From the NCBI GenBank assembly GCA_947303755.1, contig CAMYZF010000009.1, positions 1-24,589 on the forward strand: 24,589 nt of DNA, read 5' to 3'. Below the pieces are notes generated by a model. It saw only the letters and a list, made by a program, of their open reading frames with translations, did no database searches and was not told the origin of the DNA. This document shows positions 14,335-23,169 of the stretch, one piece after another. Position numbers and translations under genes: made by a program. Positions within the stretch are counted from its first letter, which is position 1. Every line of letters begins with the position of its first letter. This stretch comes from an uncultured Erysipelotrichaceae bacterium (GTDB lineage Bacteria > Bacillota_I > Bacilli_A > RFN20 > CAG-826).

Positions 14335-15636
14335 ATGGTCGCTACAATAATCATTGCTTGTATAACATTCGCTCTTGTAATTGCCTCAATCCTATTCGTA
14401 CCGCATGTGAGCATTGCTAAATTTAGATTAGATACTTATTGGATGGTTGTTTTAGTCGGCGCTTCTATTTTATTGATATGTCAACTAGCTCCAATAAAAG
14501 AGGTTGGAGAGCAGCTAGTAAGTAAAGCGGCAATCAACCCAATTAAAATATTGGTTTTGTTCTTTTCGATGACATCGATATCGATAGTGTTAGATGAACT
14601 TGGTTTGTTTAGATATCTCGCAAGTGTTGCAAGTAGCAAAGCTAAAGAAAACCAATACATTTTATTTACGTCTTTGTATGTTTTAACTTCTTTGTTAACT
14701 ATTTTTACTTCAAACGACATTGTCATACTAACCCTTACACCATTTATTTGTTTCTTCGCTAAAAGGAGCAAGATTAATCCTGTTCCATACTTAGTAGCAG
14801 AATTTTTTGCTGCTAATACCTGGAGTTTAATGCTTATTATTGGAAATCCTACAAATATTTATTTAGCCACATCAAGCGGAATAACATTTATTGATTATTT
14901 CAAGGTTATGGCGGTTCCTACATTGGTAGGCGGTTTAGTGGAATTTGGTCTACTGATTCTTGTTTTTAGAAAATCCTTAAAACAACCTCTACAAAGCAAT
15001 GAACTTATTTATCATGTTTCAGATAGAACTCCTTTGACTATTGGTCTAATCGATTTAGGAGTGTGTTTGTTATTTTTAATTTTTTCTAGCTACATCCATT
15101 TGGAAATGTGGTTAATATCCGCGATTTGCGCAGGATTTTTGATAATTTTCATGCTTATCTATTCCGCGTTTAAAAAAGAAAATATCAATCACGTTAAAGA
15201 GACGTTTCTTAGACTACCTTACCAGTTAATTCCATTTTTCTTATCAATGTTTGTAATTGTTGTAGCTTTAAATTACCAGGGAATAACTAAGGCTATAGGA
15301 AACCTCCTAGGTTCGAACGCTCCTATTTGGATCTATGGTTATACTTCTTTCTTAGCAAGCAATCTTATCAACAATATTCCAATGGCTATTTTATTTTCTA
15401 ATGTCACTCAGTCTTTATCGGGTGTGGGTTACACTCAAGCAATATATGCGTCCATAGTTGGTAGTAACATTGGAGCGTTTCTCACTCCAATTGGTGCGCT
15501 AGCAGGAATAATGTTTTCTAGTTTGGTTAGCAAAAACAATATTCGATTTAGATTCATCGACTTCATAAAATATGGTGCGATTATTTCAATTCCAGTAATT
15601 AGTGTCATTCTTGCGATGTTGCAGTTATTTGTGTAA
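14335..15636 (+). CDS. ArsB/SLC13-type (ion transporter superfamily) permease
   Basis: A 433-residue permease with about 11 membrane segments. The two-half ArsB/NhaD/CitM pattern is visible. In the first half there are FTSNDIVILTLTPFI and WSLMLIIGNPTNIYLATSSGI. In the second there are SNLINNIPMAILFSNV and VGSNIGAFLTPIGALAGIMF. These are the paired re-entrant hairpin motifs that bind substrate in this superfamily. The substrate (arsenite, Na+/H+ or a carboxylate) cannot be decided, and no arsenic genes are nearby. Upstream in-frame extension is blocked by a TAA at 14326, so the ATG at 14335 stands, although AAGGAG is 18 bases away. It diverges from the DUF1538-PII operon, suggesting a shared ion-homeostasis theme. 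Confidence 0.82.
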   Translation: MVATIIIACITFALVIASILFVPHVSIAKFRLDTYWMVVLVGASILLICQLAPIKEVGEQLVSKAAINPIKILVLFFSMTSISIVLDELGLFRYLASVASSKAKENQYILFTSLYVLTSLLTIFTSNDIVILTLTPFICFFAKRSKINPVPYLVAEFFAANTWSLMLIIGNPTNIYLATSSGITFIDYFKVMAVPTLVGGLVEFGLLILVFRKSLKQPLQSNELIYHVSDRTPLTIGLIDLGVCLLFLIFSSYIHLEMWLISAICAGFLIIFMLIYSAFKKENINHVKETFLRLPYQLIPFFLSMFVIVVALNYQGITKAIGNLLGSNAPIWIYGYTSFLASNLINNIPMAILFSNVTQSLSGVGYTQAIYASIVGSNIGAFLTPIGALAGIMFSSLVSKNNIRFRFIDFIKYGAIISIPVISVILAMLQLFV

Positions 15637-15644
15637 AAAGAAAA

Positions 15645-15680
15645 GCCGCGCTTGCGGCCTTTTAATTAATAAATTAATTA
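15645..15680. terminator. Bidirectional terminator region between permease and K+ channel 2
   Basis: GCCGC-GCTT-GCGGC (15645-15658) is flanked by A-runs on the left and CTTTT on the right, so it can work in both directions for these convergent genes. An adjacent AT-only inverted repeat, TAATTAAT-AA-ATTAATTA (15663-15680), abuts the stop codon of the channel gene. Confidence 0.65.
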
Positions 15681-16604
15681 TTATTTCTCAGTCGACTCGA
15701 CTTTTTCTTTATTTTTTTCTTCACTTTCTTTGATTAATTTTTTCAAAGTTTTCTCTTCACGTTTCTTATTCATTTCATTGTAGAAGTTAACGATAAATGA
15801 GGTGAAAAGTGCGACTACTACGATGCCCGCTATACCAAGAATAACGGAAAGAATTCTTCCAAGGGTTGTGACGACTGAAATATCACCAAAACCAATTGTG
15901 GTAATAACGGAGAACGAATACCATAAAGCGTCAACATAACTAGTGATATTTGGTTCTACCACTGTGAAATAAACTGAACACAAAACAATTAAAATAATTA
16001 ATCCCAAAACTATTTCTTTAACTAGGGATTTTTTGATGATATTGGAGATGATATTTAATTTAAGAGTCTTGTAATGGGGGAATAAGATGTTTTTGCTACT
16101 AGAGACAATAATCATCGCTGAGAAACATAAAACGATGAAATTTGAATTGCTCACTGAAGTCGCATGCTTTGCATATATCGCTGGAAAGAAAAACACAAAA
16201 GAAAATAAGAATGAAGAAACAATACAAAGTGATCTAAACACGATTGATTGAATATCTCTTTCTTCCCTCATCTTTAAGATGGAATAAACGATGATTGTAA
16301 GTGAATAACAAAACATCGAACTAATTAAGAAATAGATGCCATATTTTGTTAAACCCACTAGGACTGCTAAAACAAAGATAAAAACAGTTTGGAATATATT
16401 AAGAAACATATTCTTTTTGAAATTGTTCAGATGCATTCCAATGCGGTTGATTCCTAAAAGGATAAGCGACACCGATAAAAGATAGATTGAATAATAACTA
16501 TCGATAACGGATATGGCAATCGTCACTAAACAAGTGATGATCGCTAATATACCACTCACTTGACCAATATAATAAAAGGCATTTTTCTTTTTTGTTTCAG
16601 ACAT
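15681..16604 (-). CDS. Potassium channel protein with TIGFGD pore (copy 2)
   Basis: A 307-residue paralogue of the channel at 10158-11060. About six hydrophobic N-terminal segments are followed by a TM-pore-TM module with filter TIGFGD (about 236-241). The inner helix GRILSVILGIAGIVVVALFTS and the junction VNFYNE match copy 1 almost residue for residue, and then comes a Lys/Glu-rich tail. The N-terminal parts are much less alike than the pores. ATG 16604 is preferred: GAGGAG (16611-16616) sits 6 bases upstream, while the in-frame ATG at 16610 touches it. TATAAT at 16630-16635 is the likely -10. No RCK or voltage-sensor domain is visible, so gating is unknown. Confidence 0.85.
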   Translation of the reverse strand: MSETKKKNAFYYIGQVSGILAIITCLVTIAISVIDSYYSIYLLSVSLILLGINRIGMHLNNFKKNMFLNIFQTVFIFVLAVLVGLTKYGIYFLISSMFCYSLTIIVYSILKMREERDIQSIVFRSLCIVSSFLFSFVFFFPAIYAKHATSVSNSNFIVLCFSAMIIVSSSKNILFPHYKTLKLNIISNIIKKSLVKEIVLGLIILIVLCSVYFTVVEPNITSYVDALWYSFSVITTIGFGDISVVTTLGRILSVILGIAGIVVVALFTSFIVNFYNEMNKKREEKTLKKLIKESEEKNKEKVESTEK

Positions 16605-16629
16605 ATTCATCTCCTCAAACTATAAACGT

Positions 16630-16635
16630 ATTATA
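16630..16635 (-). promoter_or_regulatory. -10 box of K+ channel copy 2
   Basis: Minus-strand TATAAT, about 25 bases upstream of the ATG. The -35 is poor. Confidence 0.4.
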
Positions 16636-16678
16636 AAACTAAGGGATAGAAAAACCTATTAGACTTGTTAATTTATGA

Positions 16679-16733
16679 ATAACTGAACATCAGTTATCAT
16701 CAGTTTTAGAAGTGATAGGCAACAATTATCACT
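16679..16733 (-). terminator. Twin hairpins at the end of the surface-protein operon
   Basis: Two perfect hairpins follow the LRR gene: AGTGATA/TATCACT (16711-16717 with 16727-16733, overlapping the TAG stop) and ATAACTGA-ACA-TCAGTTAT (16679-16697). Neither has a U-tract, so they may be RNA-stabilising or weak termination structures rather than a classic terminator. Confidence 0.4.
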
Positions 16734-18681
16734 AATCAATCGAGACCCAAATACCATCTGAACATAAGATGCCATTGACTTTCGTGTCAATAAAGCAGTT
16801 AGAAGAAATGCATCCTGCTTCTTTTAGATCCATAAATTCATCTGATGTACCTGCATAGGTGACATGTTCAAGGTTAGTGCAATAGCTGAAGCTATAAGAT
16901 TCAAATTTGACGGTTAGAGGTAAATTGACTTCTTTAAGTCTTAAATCGCTTTCAAAGGCGTAGCGAGGGAAAGTAACGTTATTTAGACTTTCAAGGTTTA
17001 AGACACCGTTATTTATTTCGCTAGCGTCAAAGACACATTTCGTCGAGCTTAATTCATAATAGATGACATCGTCATCAAAATAAGAGACATAATCAGTGTA
17101 TATTTTGCCACCTAAACCATTTGACCAATCATCTTCAAAAATATTTGAAGTTTCACTTGGATCAAAGCTAAGGTAGACACTAGCCTTGTAGCAATTAAAC
17201 AATACGCTATGACCAACATGAGCGATCGAATCTTCGAAATGAAGTGATCTTAACTGACTTTGATTTTCAAAAGCTTTATTAGCAATCTTCTTTACGTTAA
17301 CTCCATCAACCTTAGAAGGAATATTAGCAACTTTAGTGCCCTCTTCTAATCCGATGACATTTAAATAGAAAGAATCATCGCTAGACTTGCAATAATCATA
17401 AATGACACCATCTTTATATCTAGTTTCGATATAACCGGTTGAGACTGGACGTTTATTTGGGTTAGCTTCTTCGGAGATTGTTAAACTTGGAGACATCGCT
17501 CTGATGGTAAGACAATTACAACCCGTAAAGGCATTAGATCCAACATAATCAACATCTTCAGTTAATAAGATATCTTTTAAGGTTGAACAATTTGTGAAGG
17601 CATTTTGTCCAATCCTATGGATATTATGGTCCAAAACAATCTTATCGATAAATGAGCCTAAACCATAGAAGGAATAAGCAGGAATATCTTCTCTTTGAAC
17701 AAATGGATCAAGTGAGAAATAGACATTGCCTTGACTTACTGAAATAGTTTTTAAGGCTTTTGGAATATAGTAAGTGTTATAAGTTTCTCCATTAAATTGG
17801 ACTAATGGTTGATATTGACTTGATAGACTATTCTTACCAAATATTGTTCCAAAGGAACGACTATCGTTTTCTTGTGCTAATAATAATTTATCACCGACAA
17901 AGGGGATGACGACATGTTCAACCCAAGGGACATTCGCTAAAATGCCATCTTTTATTCTTGTAACAACATTCGTGTTATCAAGGAGTTGAGGAATAACAAT
18001 CGTTTTATTAGCGGGAATATTTTCTGGAGCGTGATAAGCGGTTAAAGTAACTCCAGAAGCCATATCTTCATTAGGCTCACTTTCCCAAGTACCCATATCT
18101 TTTGTTGGGTCAGGATAAGCGACACAGCTATAAAATAGCTTCATCGACTTAATTGTTAATTTTTGAGAAGTGATACAAGTGAAAGTTAAATAGCAAGGTG
18201 GAACCCCTCCAAACTCAGACATCTCCACATCAAAATATAAAGTACGGGCATGATCCGAAGTTGAAGAAAGAGTATCTGTTTTAGCGATATTTCCTTTGGA
18301 ATAGCCAATATCGATTTGCATGTCGCGGTCGATACAATATTCCATCTTTCTTAAACCATTTATTGGCACAGCAAATTCTAGATATTCTTCTTCATTTACA
18401 AAGCTTGCGAACGCTCCGACAGGAGAAATATCCATATAGTAGGAATAATTGAGTCTAATATCGTTTCCTTCGCTAGTTTGAACGTAACCAACCTTCCAGT
18501 TTTCAGAATTATCGACTTGGTTATCATCTGGTCTAATACGGTGATTTTCATCTAAGGTAATAGTGAATTGTGGTAAAGTGGATTCAACACCTTCTTCTTT
18601 AGAAGACATGAATAGGACACTTGCCGCGATAGAAGCGACGCTTAGAATGCCAAGAGACAAAAGTAATAATTTCTTTTTCAT
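16732..18681 (-). CDS. BspA-like leucine-rich-repeat surface protein
   Basis: A 649-residue exported protein. The N-terminus KKKLLLLSLGILSVASIAASVLF is a signal or membrane anchor without a lipobox cysteine. Residues to ~270 are beta-rich and unassigned. BspA/LRR_5-type repeats follow: IGQNAFTNCSTLKDILL, VGSNAFTGCNCL, IANKAFENQSQLRSLHF, FPRYAFESDLRLKEVNLP and FESYSFSYCTNLEHVTY. This repeat type is common in surface proteins of host-associated bacteria and is linked to adhesion. Third gene of the coupled surface cluster. AGGTG (18688-18692), containing the TAG stop of the preceding gene, lies 6 bases before ATG 18681. The GTG at 18690 is part of that site and is rejected as start. Confidence 0.82.
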   Translation of the reverse strand: MKKKLLLLSLGILSVASIAASVLFMSSKEEGVESTLPQFTITLDENHRIRPDDNQVDNSENWKVGYVQTSEGNDIRLNYSYYMDISPVGAFASFVNEEEYLEFAVPINGLRKMEYCIDRDMQIDIGYSKGNIAKTDTLSSTSDHARTLYFDVEMSEFGGVPPCYLTFTCITSQKLTIKSMKLFYSCVAYPDPTKDMGTWESEPNEDMASGVTLTAYHAPENIPANKTIVIPQLLDNTNVVTRIKDGILANVPWVEHVVIPFVGDKLLLAQENDSRSFGTIFGKNSLSSQYQPLVQFNGETYNTYYIPKALKTISVSQGNVYFSLDPFVQREDIPAYSFYGLGSFIDKIVLDHNIHRIGQNAFTNCSTLKDILLTEDVDYVGSNAFTGCNCLTIRAMSPSLTISEEANPNKRPVSTGYIETRYKDGVIYDYCKSSDDSFYLNVIGLEEGTKVANIPSKVDGVNVKKIANKAFENQSQLRSLHFEDSIAHVGHSVLFNCYKASVYLSFDPSETSNIFEDDWSNGLGGKIYTDYVSYFDDDVIYYELSSTKCVFDASEINNGVLNLESLNNVTFPRYAFESDLRLKEVNLPLTVKFESYSFSYCTNLEHVTYAGTSDEFMDLKEAGCISSNCFIDTKVNGILCSDGIWVSID

Positions 18682-18690
18682 ATTTTTCAC

Positions 18691-20100
18691 CTACCAATCT
18701 AAGCTACTAGCGACGTCATAAAGATTCTTTGTTGAAAAATTAAGACGCTTTTCAAATGTTTTTCTAAATTCGTTATTTTCCGAGAACTCTAAACGAACAG
18801 TTTCGCTGTCACTTACAGGAGCGAAGATAAATTTAGAGCCTTTTAAAAGTCCATAACGATTATCAGTTATCTTTTCAAATGAAGTCGAAACATAAACATC
18901 AAATGACATCGTTAAGGCCAAACGATAATAACCTGATTCAGCTTCACTATTTAAAGTTCTAGTTTCATTTAAATGTGTTTCTGAAGTTGAATAGCAAGTT
19001 CCAAAGCTTGGATTAATCGAAGTTTGAACGCTCTTAGTCTCGTTATAACCAGTGACAATATCAACTTCTTTAGGACTAACTTCATAATATGATTCAAAAC
19101 TATCTAAGAAAGTTGGCGAAGTATTGAACGCTCCAGTGGTGCCATATAAATATGAACCATAATTTGGATCGGTAACATAACGAATTGAATCTTCAAATAT
19201 ATTTTGATTCATTTCATTCCATTTTAGTCCATAAGGATTTAAGGAAGTAAAAGAGAATGCTTCTTCAGCGTTATCTTTTGTGTGATATCTAGATTCACCA
19301 TAATTAATCGCGACTGAATGGACACGTCCTAAATATGATAAGGCTCGATTAACGTTATCTTTTTTATTTGAGGTGATAAGCATTTCATCTAGATTTGCAA
19401 GTTCATCACCGAAATAACGTTTTTCAACATCACGGTATTGGGCGATATAGTACATATCTTGATGAACGTATTCTAAAGGATTATCCCAACCGATGAAGCA
19501 TTGAGTGTTATCATCATCAATCTTACGGTTTTCAGGTAAAACTCCAGTGTAACTAACGCTTTCATAATAGCCAACCTTGGTGACTTGAAGTGGTTCATCA
19601 TGATGATCTCTAAGATCTAAGAAGGTGCAGGTATAACCATCAAAACCTTCTTTTTTAATGATATCGAAACTGAAATTAACAACGCTTCCTGCGACCGCGA
19701 ATGAAATGGTGTGATGACCAATTTCACCTAGATAATGTCTAAACTCTAAAGGAATATTCTTTTCTAAGAAGCGAATCGATTCTTTCACGCCATCGCTATA
19801 AAGGATATCTAAATATATTTCATGTTCATCAAAGCAGGTAATCTTAATACCTTCCCTAGGAATACCTCTAATTTCAAGAGAAGATATTTCCACATTTTCA
19901 CGACTAACATTAATGATTTCTTCTTCAATGTTTCGATATTTCCAATCGTTAGGTTTAAATGGAACTTTTTCCTCGCCAGTAGAAGCAGTTACGGTAGGTG
20001 AAACATTTTGATTTTTTGTTTCTTCATTATTAGGCTCATTAACTTGAGAGCAAGAGGCCAATAGAAGAACCGCTAAAAGTGAAACAAATTTGCTCTTCAT
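18691..20100 (-). CDS. Lipoprotein with one InlB/Flg_new-type B-repeat-like domain
   Basis: A 469-residue predicted lipoprotein. Lys at positions 2 and 4, a hydrophobic core and the lipobox LLASC (Cys17) are followed by a Asn/Glu/Thr-rich linker. The middle holds a ~65-residue segment (YTCTFLDL ... CFIGWDNPLEYVHQDMYYIAQY). Its layout matches InlB B-repeats/Listeria-Bacteroides repeats and the C-terminus of the neighbouring 918-aa lipoprotein. The C-terminal half is unrecognised, Ser/Thr/Tyr-rich and probably beta. The start is ATG 20100: AGGTG (20107-20111) is 6 bases upstream, and the in-frame GTG at 20109 belongs to that site. Only one base separates it from the upstream stop. Anchored to the outer face of the cytoplasmic membrane; function unknown. 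Confidence 0.75.
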   Translation of the reverse strand: MKSKFVSLLAVLLLASCSQVNEPNNEETKNQNVSPTVTASTGEEKVPFKPNDWKYRNIEEEIINVSRENVEISSLEIRGIPREGIKITCFDEHEIYLDILYSDGVKESIRFLEKNIPLEFRHYLGEIGHHTISFAVAGSVVNFSFDIIKKEGFDGYTCTFLDLRDHHDEPLQVTKVGYYESVSYTGVLPENRKIDDDNTQCFIGWDNPLEYVHQDMYYIAQYRDVEKRYFGDELANLDEMLITSNKKDNVNRALSYLGRVHSVAINYGESRYHTKDNAEEAFSFTSLNPYGLKWNEMNQNIFEDSIRYVTDPNYGSYLYGTTGAFNTSPTFLDSFESYYEVSPKEVDIVTGYNETKSVQTSINPSFGTCYSTSETHLNETRTLNSEAESGYYRLALTMSFDVYVSTSFEKITDNRYGLLKGSKFIFAPVSDSETVRLEFSENNEFRKTFEKRLNFSTKNLYDVASSLDW

Positions 20101-20101
20101 C

Positions 20102-22858
20102 TTAATCACCTACTTTCATATATAAGCCGTGCACAGCCAAATCAGAGGTTATATAATCGATTTTCTTATCCCAACCAAGGAAGAAATATCCATGCATATA
20201 TTGGTCTCTTATTTCAGGATCAGGTGGTGTAACCGCGGTGAATTCTTCAACATGAGAATCAACATGGATTAGATTATTGAATCCATCATAGAAGAAGACG
20301 GTGTAATAAATAATCTTATGCCATTCAGTGACGATATTAATATCTTCATCGCCCATGACGATAGGATCATCGACATGCATTTGTTCACTTGAATCTGGGT
20401 AATGGTAATATAAGAATTTATATCCATCCCTAGCTTTTGGCTCAGGAAGATGATAGGTATTATTTTTGCTAAAGCGTCCCATATCTACTCCATCAATATA
20501 AATATGATGAGCATCAGGGTCATGATAAGTTAAAGTAATTTCACGGTCCGCGATTATACCAGCGAAGATATTAACCTTAATCTTAAAGGTAGTCGTTAAA
20601 TCCGCTGGGCGATTTGGATCATCATCTTTAATACGGATAACTCCATCTTCACTTATCTCCACCCATTCTGGTTTAGCTGCTTCAAAGGAGAAGATTCTCA
20701 CTTTGAGATCTTTGATCCAAGATTCTATTAAAGTGGTGACATCGCTAGCTTTAAGTTTCTTATCTTCAGCGCGCATCGTGACGCCGTTCCAAGTACGGAA
20801 ACTTAATACATCGGTCTCATCAATTGACATGATTGATTTATTCATCGTTATCGATGTCGGTGCGCTGTCAAGATAAGCGCTTAAACCATTGGTGAATACA
20901 ACTCTTAGCATATAGGTCTTAAAGATATCTCTAGAGAAGTCTTTGCTAAAGAAGGCTAAAACTATTTCTAAGCCAACTTTCGCTCCCATTAAGACATAGA
21001 GGTCAATCGTGACATTTCCATTGAAATGTGAAGCGTCTGTATCGCTTGGGAAGGAGGCCATTAAGACACCTTGAATTCCAATCTTGACGTAAAGTTCAAT
21101 ATAGACTTCAACGTGACAGAATTTATAAGTTCCTTCAATATAGAGGGCTCCAGCGATACGAAGTGAGAATGTTAATTCAATTTTTCCCATTAAATAGACA
21201 TCCCAGAAAGTAGCCTTGGTGATGTTTTGAGATGTATCTCCATCTCCACCTTTTTGATTTGAATAATTAAAGAAGGTGGTGTTACTCTCCCATTGTTTTT
21301 TAATAACAAGCATTGCTTGAACACTTAAATCGATGATGAAATCAATCTTGAATTCAAAAACGACAGGTGGATAAATTGGACAAGTGACTGAAAATAAAGG
21401 AATGGTAGTCTTATTTCCTTCAGTTTGAGCGACTGCTTTCGCATCGTCTTTTAATCTTTGATAAAAATTATCATAACCATCTTTTGCTTTTTGAAGTTCA
21501 TCATAAAGAGTGTTTTTAATTTCCTCTTCATCACTTGGTTCAGTTGGTTTTTCTTTTTTAATTGAAATATCGAATTCAAATGATTGTTGTTTGGATTGTT
21601 GCATTTTTAATTTATAAGAAATGCCAACAGGGACGAGCCATTTGGTTTTAATACCGATATCAAAATCGACATCAAAGAAAGATATTTCAGTGTATTTAAC
21701 CCCTAAAGATAAATAGAGGGTATCAGATAATTTGATTTGATCGATATGAATCGATAAAGTGAAAGTTAATTTATTGTCGTAATAGTTATAGGTTATATCG
21801 AGCTTAACTTCATCTAAGATATTTCCGAGCAACTCATTTCTAGATACTCCAGAATATTTATGATAGAAATTTAAGAAACCTCTCGCGAAGGATGAATAAC
21901 GAAGTGAATTAATTAAACCTTCGTCTTCATATAATGGTTTGATATTACCTTCTAGATTTAATGGAGCGGTTCCTTTCTTACGAAGTTCACTATAGATTTC
22001 ACTACCTTCAGGTTCAACATAAGTAACTTTGTATTTGTTATTACCTAACTCTTCTTTAGAAACAAATTTTCCATAGAAGTCAGTAATTTCTAATTTTTCA
22101 GCATTTTGATCATTTTTAACTAGGAAGATATCCCCTGGATTTAAAGTAGGTAGACTTCCTGAATAAGTAAAGGTGAAGGTCGCATTTTCATCGACATGTT
22201 CCTCACTTACGTTTGCTAAATCTAATTGAGGAATATTTGGCTTTAGATTAACGATGTCATAATTTTCCGCTTCAGTTGGATCATCGATAATTTCTAAAGT
22301 TAATTTTTGAATCGAAGGATCTTTGCCATCGAAATATAAAACATTTTCTTTTACTAATTCAATGACGTAGACACTTCCATAGTTATAGGAATTATCAATC
22401 GCTAAATCGATGCAAGTTCCATCGGTGGATAAAGCGGCATCTTTAACGTGACCATCGACATCGCTTACGGAGATGTATTGACTTGAATTTACTTTTGAGA
22501 CGATATCTTGGTATTTGCCTTCCGCGGTTGAAGCTGAGAATGATTCATCGATTAATTTAATAAGAATCGAACTTCCTCTTTCGACATCAAACAAAGTGGA
22601 AGATAAACGGTCTTGCTCATCATTAGGCACCGCGGTCATTTCATCAAACGAAGGAGAGTAGCTATCATCTTTAAGGAAATTGACTTTTGGTTCCCAATTA
22701 GATAAAACCTCAATCATTTGTTCATCGCTTAAATCTTCATTCTTATTTGCAGTGTTATTATTAGATTCCTCGTTATGTGGAGTCGCTACATTTGAACAAC
22801 CACTAACAAGTAAGCTAAGTGTCATAAACCCTAGTAGTAAGTTTCTAATCTTCTTCAT
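20102..22858 (-). CDS. Large lipoprotein (918 aa) with C-terminal B-repeat-like domains
   Basis: A predicted lipoprotein with signal LLLGFMTLSLLVSGC (lipobox LVSGC, Cys21). Residues 22-330 are soluble and unassigned. Residues ~345-680 are a long run of alternating polar/hydrophobic beta-strands (KLTFTLSIHIDQIKLSD, YLSLGVKYTEISFFDVDFDI, VEVYIELYVKIGIQG, VTIDLYVLMGAKVGLEIVL) interrupted by a charged helix-prone stretch (EEEIKNTLYDELQKAKDGYD). The C-terminus has two tandem InlB B-repeat-like units (HHIYIDGVDMG... and YYTVFFYDG...FFLGWDKKIDYITSDLAVHGLY). AAGGAGG lies 7 bases before the ATG. First gene of the three-gene surface cluster, behind the promoter at 22920-22948. The central beta region may fold as a long groove or sheet; no known family was recognised. 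Confidence 0.72.
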   Translation of the reverse strand: MKKIRNLLLGFMTLSLLVSGCSNVATPHNEESNNNTANKNEDLSDEQMIEVLSNWEPKVNFLKDDSYSPSFDEMTAVPNDEQDRLSSTLFDVERGSSILIKLIDESFSASTAEGKYQDIVSKVNSSQYISVSDVDGHVKDAALSTDGTCIDLAIDNSYNYGSVYVIELVKENVLYFDGKDPSIQKLTLEIIDDPTEAENYDIVNLKPNIPQLDLANVSEEHVDENATFTFTYSGSLPTLNPGDIFLVKNDQNAEKLEITDFYGKFVSKEELGNNKYKVTYVEPEGSEIYSELRKKGTAPLNLEGNIKPLYEDEGLINSLRYSSFARGFLNFYHKYSGVSRNELLGNILDEVKLDITYNYYDNKLTFTLSIHIDQIKLSDTLYLSLGVKYTEISFFDVDFDIGIKTKWLVPVGISYKLKMQQSKQQSFEFDISIKKEKPTEPSDEEEIKNTLYDELQKAKDGYDNFYQRLKDDAKAVAQTEGNKTTIPLFSVTCPIYPPVVFEFKIDFIIDLSVQAMLVIKKQWESNTTFFNYSNQKGGDGDTSQNITKATFWDVYLMGKIELTFSLRIAGALYIEGTYKFCHVEVYIELYVKIGIQGVLMASFPSDTDASHFNGNVTIDLYVLMGAKVGLEIVLAFFSKDFSRDIFKTYMLRVVFTNGLSAYLDSAPTSITMNKSIMSIDETDVLSFRTWNGVTMRAEDKKLKASDVTTLIESWIKDLKVRIFSFEAAKPEWVEISEDGVIRIKDDDPNRPADLTTTFKIKVNIFAGIIADREITLTYHDPDAHHIYIDGVDMGRFSKNNTYHLPEPKARDGYKFLYYHYPDSSEQMHVDDPIVMGDEDINIVTEWHKIIYYTVFFYDGFNNLIHVDSHVEEFTAVTPPDPEIRDQYMHGYFFLGWDKKIDYITSDLAVHGLYMKVGD

Positions 22859-22919
22859 TTTCTTTCCTCCTTGGTTTTATGTTTATCCTATAGACTTTTA
22901 ATTTTTACAAAATTGTCCA

Positions 22920-22948
22920 CTTATACATTTTACAATAATGTTTGTCAC
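22920..22948 (-). promoter_or_regulatory. Promoter of the surface-protein operon
   Basis: Minus-strand -35 GTGACA (22943-22948), a 17-base spacer and -10 TATAAG (22920-22925). This gives a leader of about 55 bases before the AAGGAGG site. Confidence 0.5.
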
Positions 22949-23014
22949 AAAAGTGCAATAAAACAGCCCAAAAACATAGTTCAGTAATATACTAATAAGG
23001 CCTATATACTTTAG

Positions 23015-23164
23015 TATGTGGGTCTTTTCCCAAAACTCACCAATGGAAGCCCATTCTATATTCGTTGGCTAACTACTGGTGATATCACCGTCTATGTCAC
23101 TGTGATGTCTGGATATAATAGACAAGTCCATACCTTAACTAAAACATTCACTGTTAGTAGTTAA
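23015..23164 (+). pseudogene. Decayed 3' end of a beta-sandwich (Ig-like) surface protein
   Basis: The 415 bases between 22859 and 23273 contain no intact gene. Within them, a plus-strand frame without a good start reads (from GTG 23018) 48 residues: VGLFPKLTNGSPFYIRW, then TTGDITVYVTVMSGYN, then TLTKTFTVSS and TAA. The ending is like the last strand of extracellular Ig/PKD-like domains. A stop (TAG, 23012) closes the frame upstream and there is no ribosome binding site. A strong terminator follows 5 bases after the stop. This is best read as the surviving tail of a deleted gene. The rest of the gap holds the minus-strand operon promoter on its left and the leader of the next gene on its right. 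Confidence 0.5.
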
Positions 23165-23169
23165 AAAAG

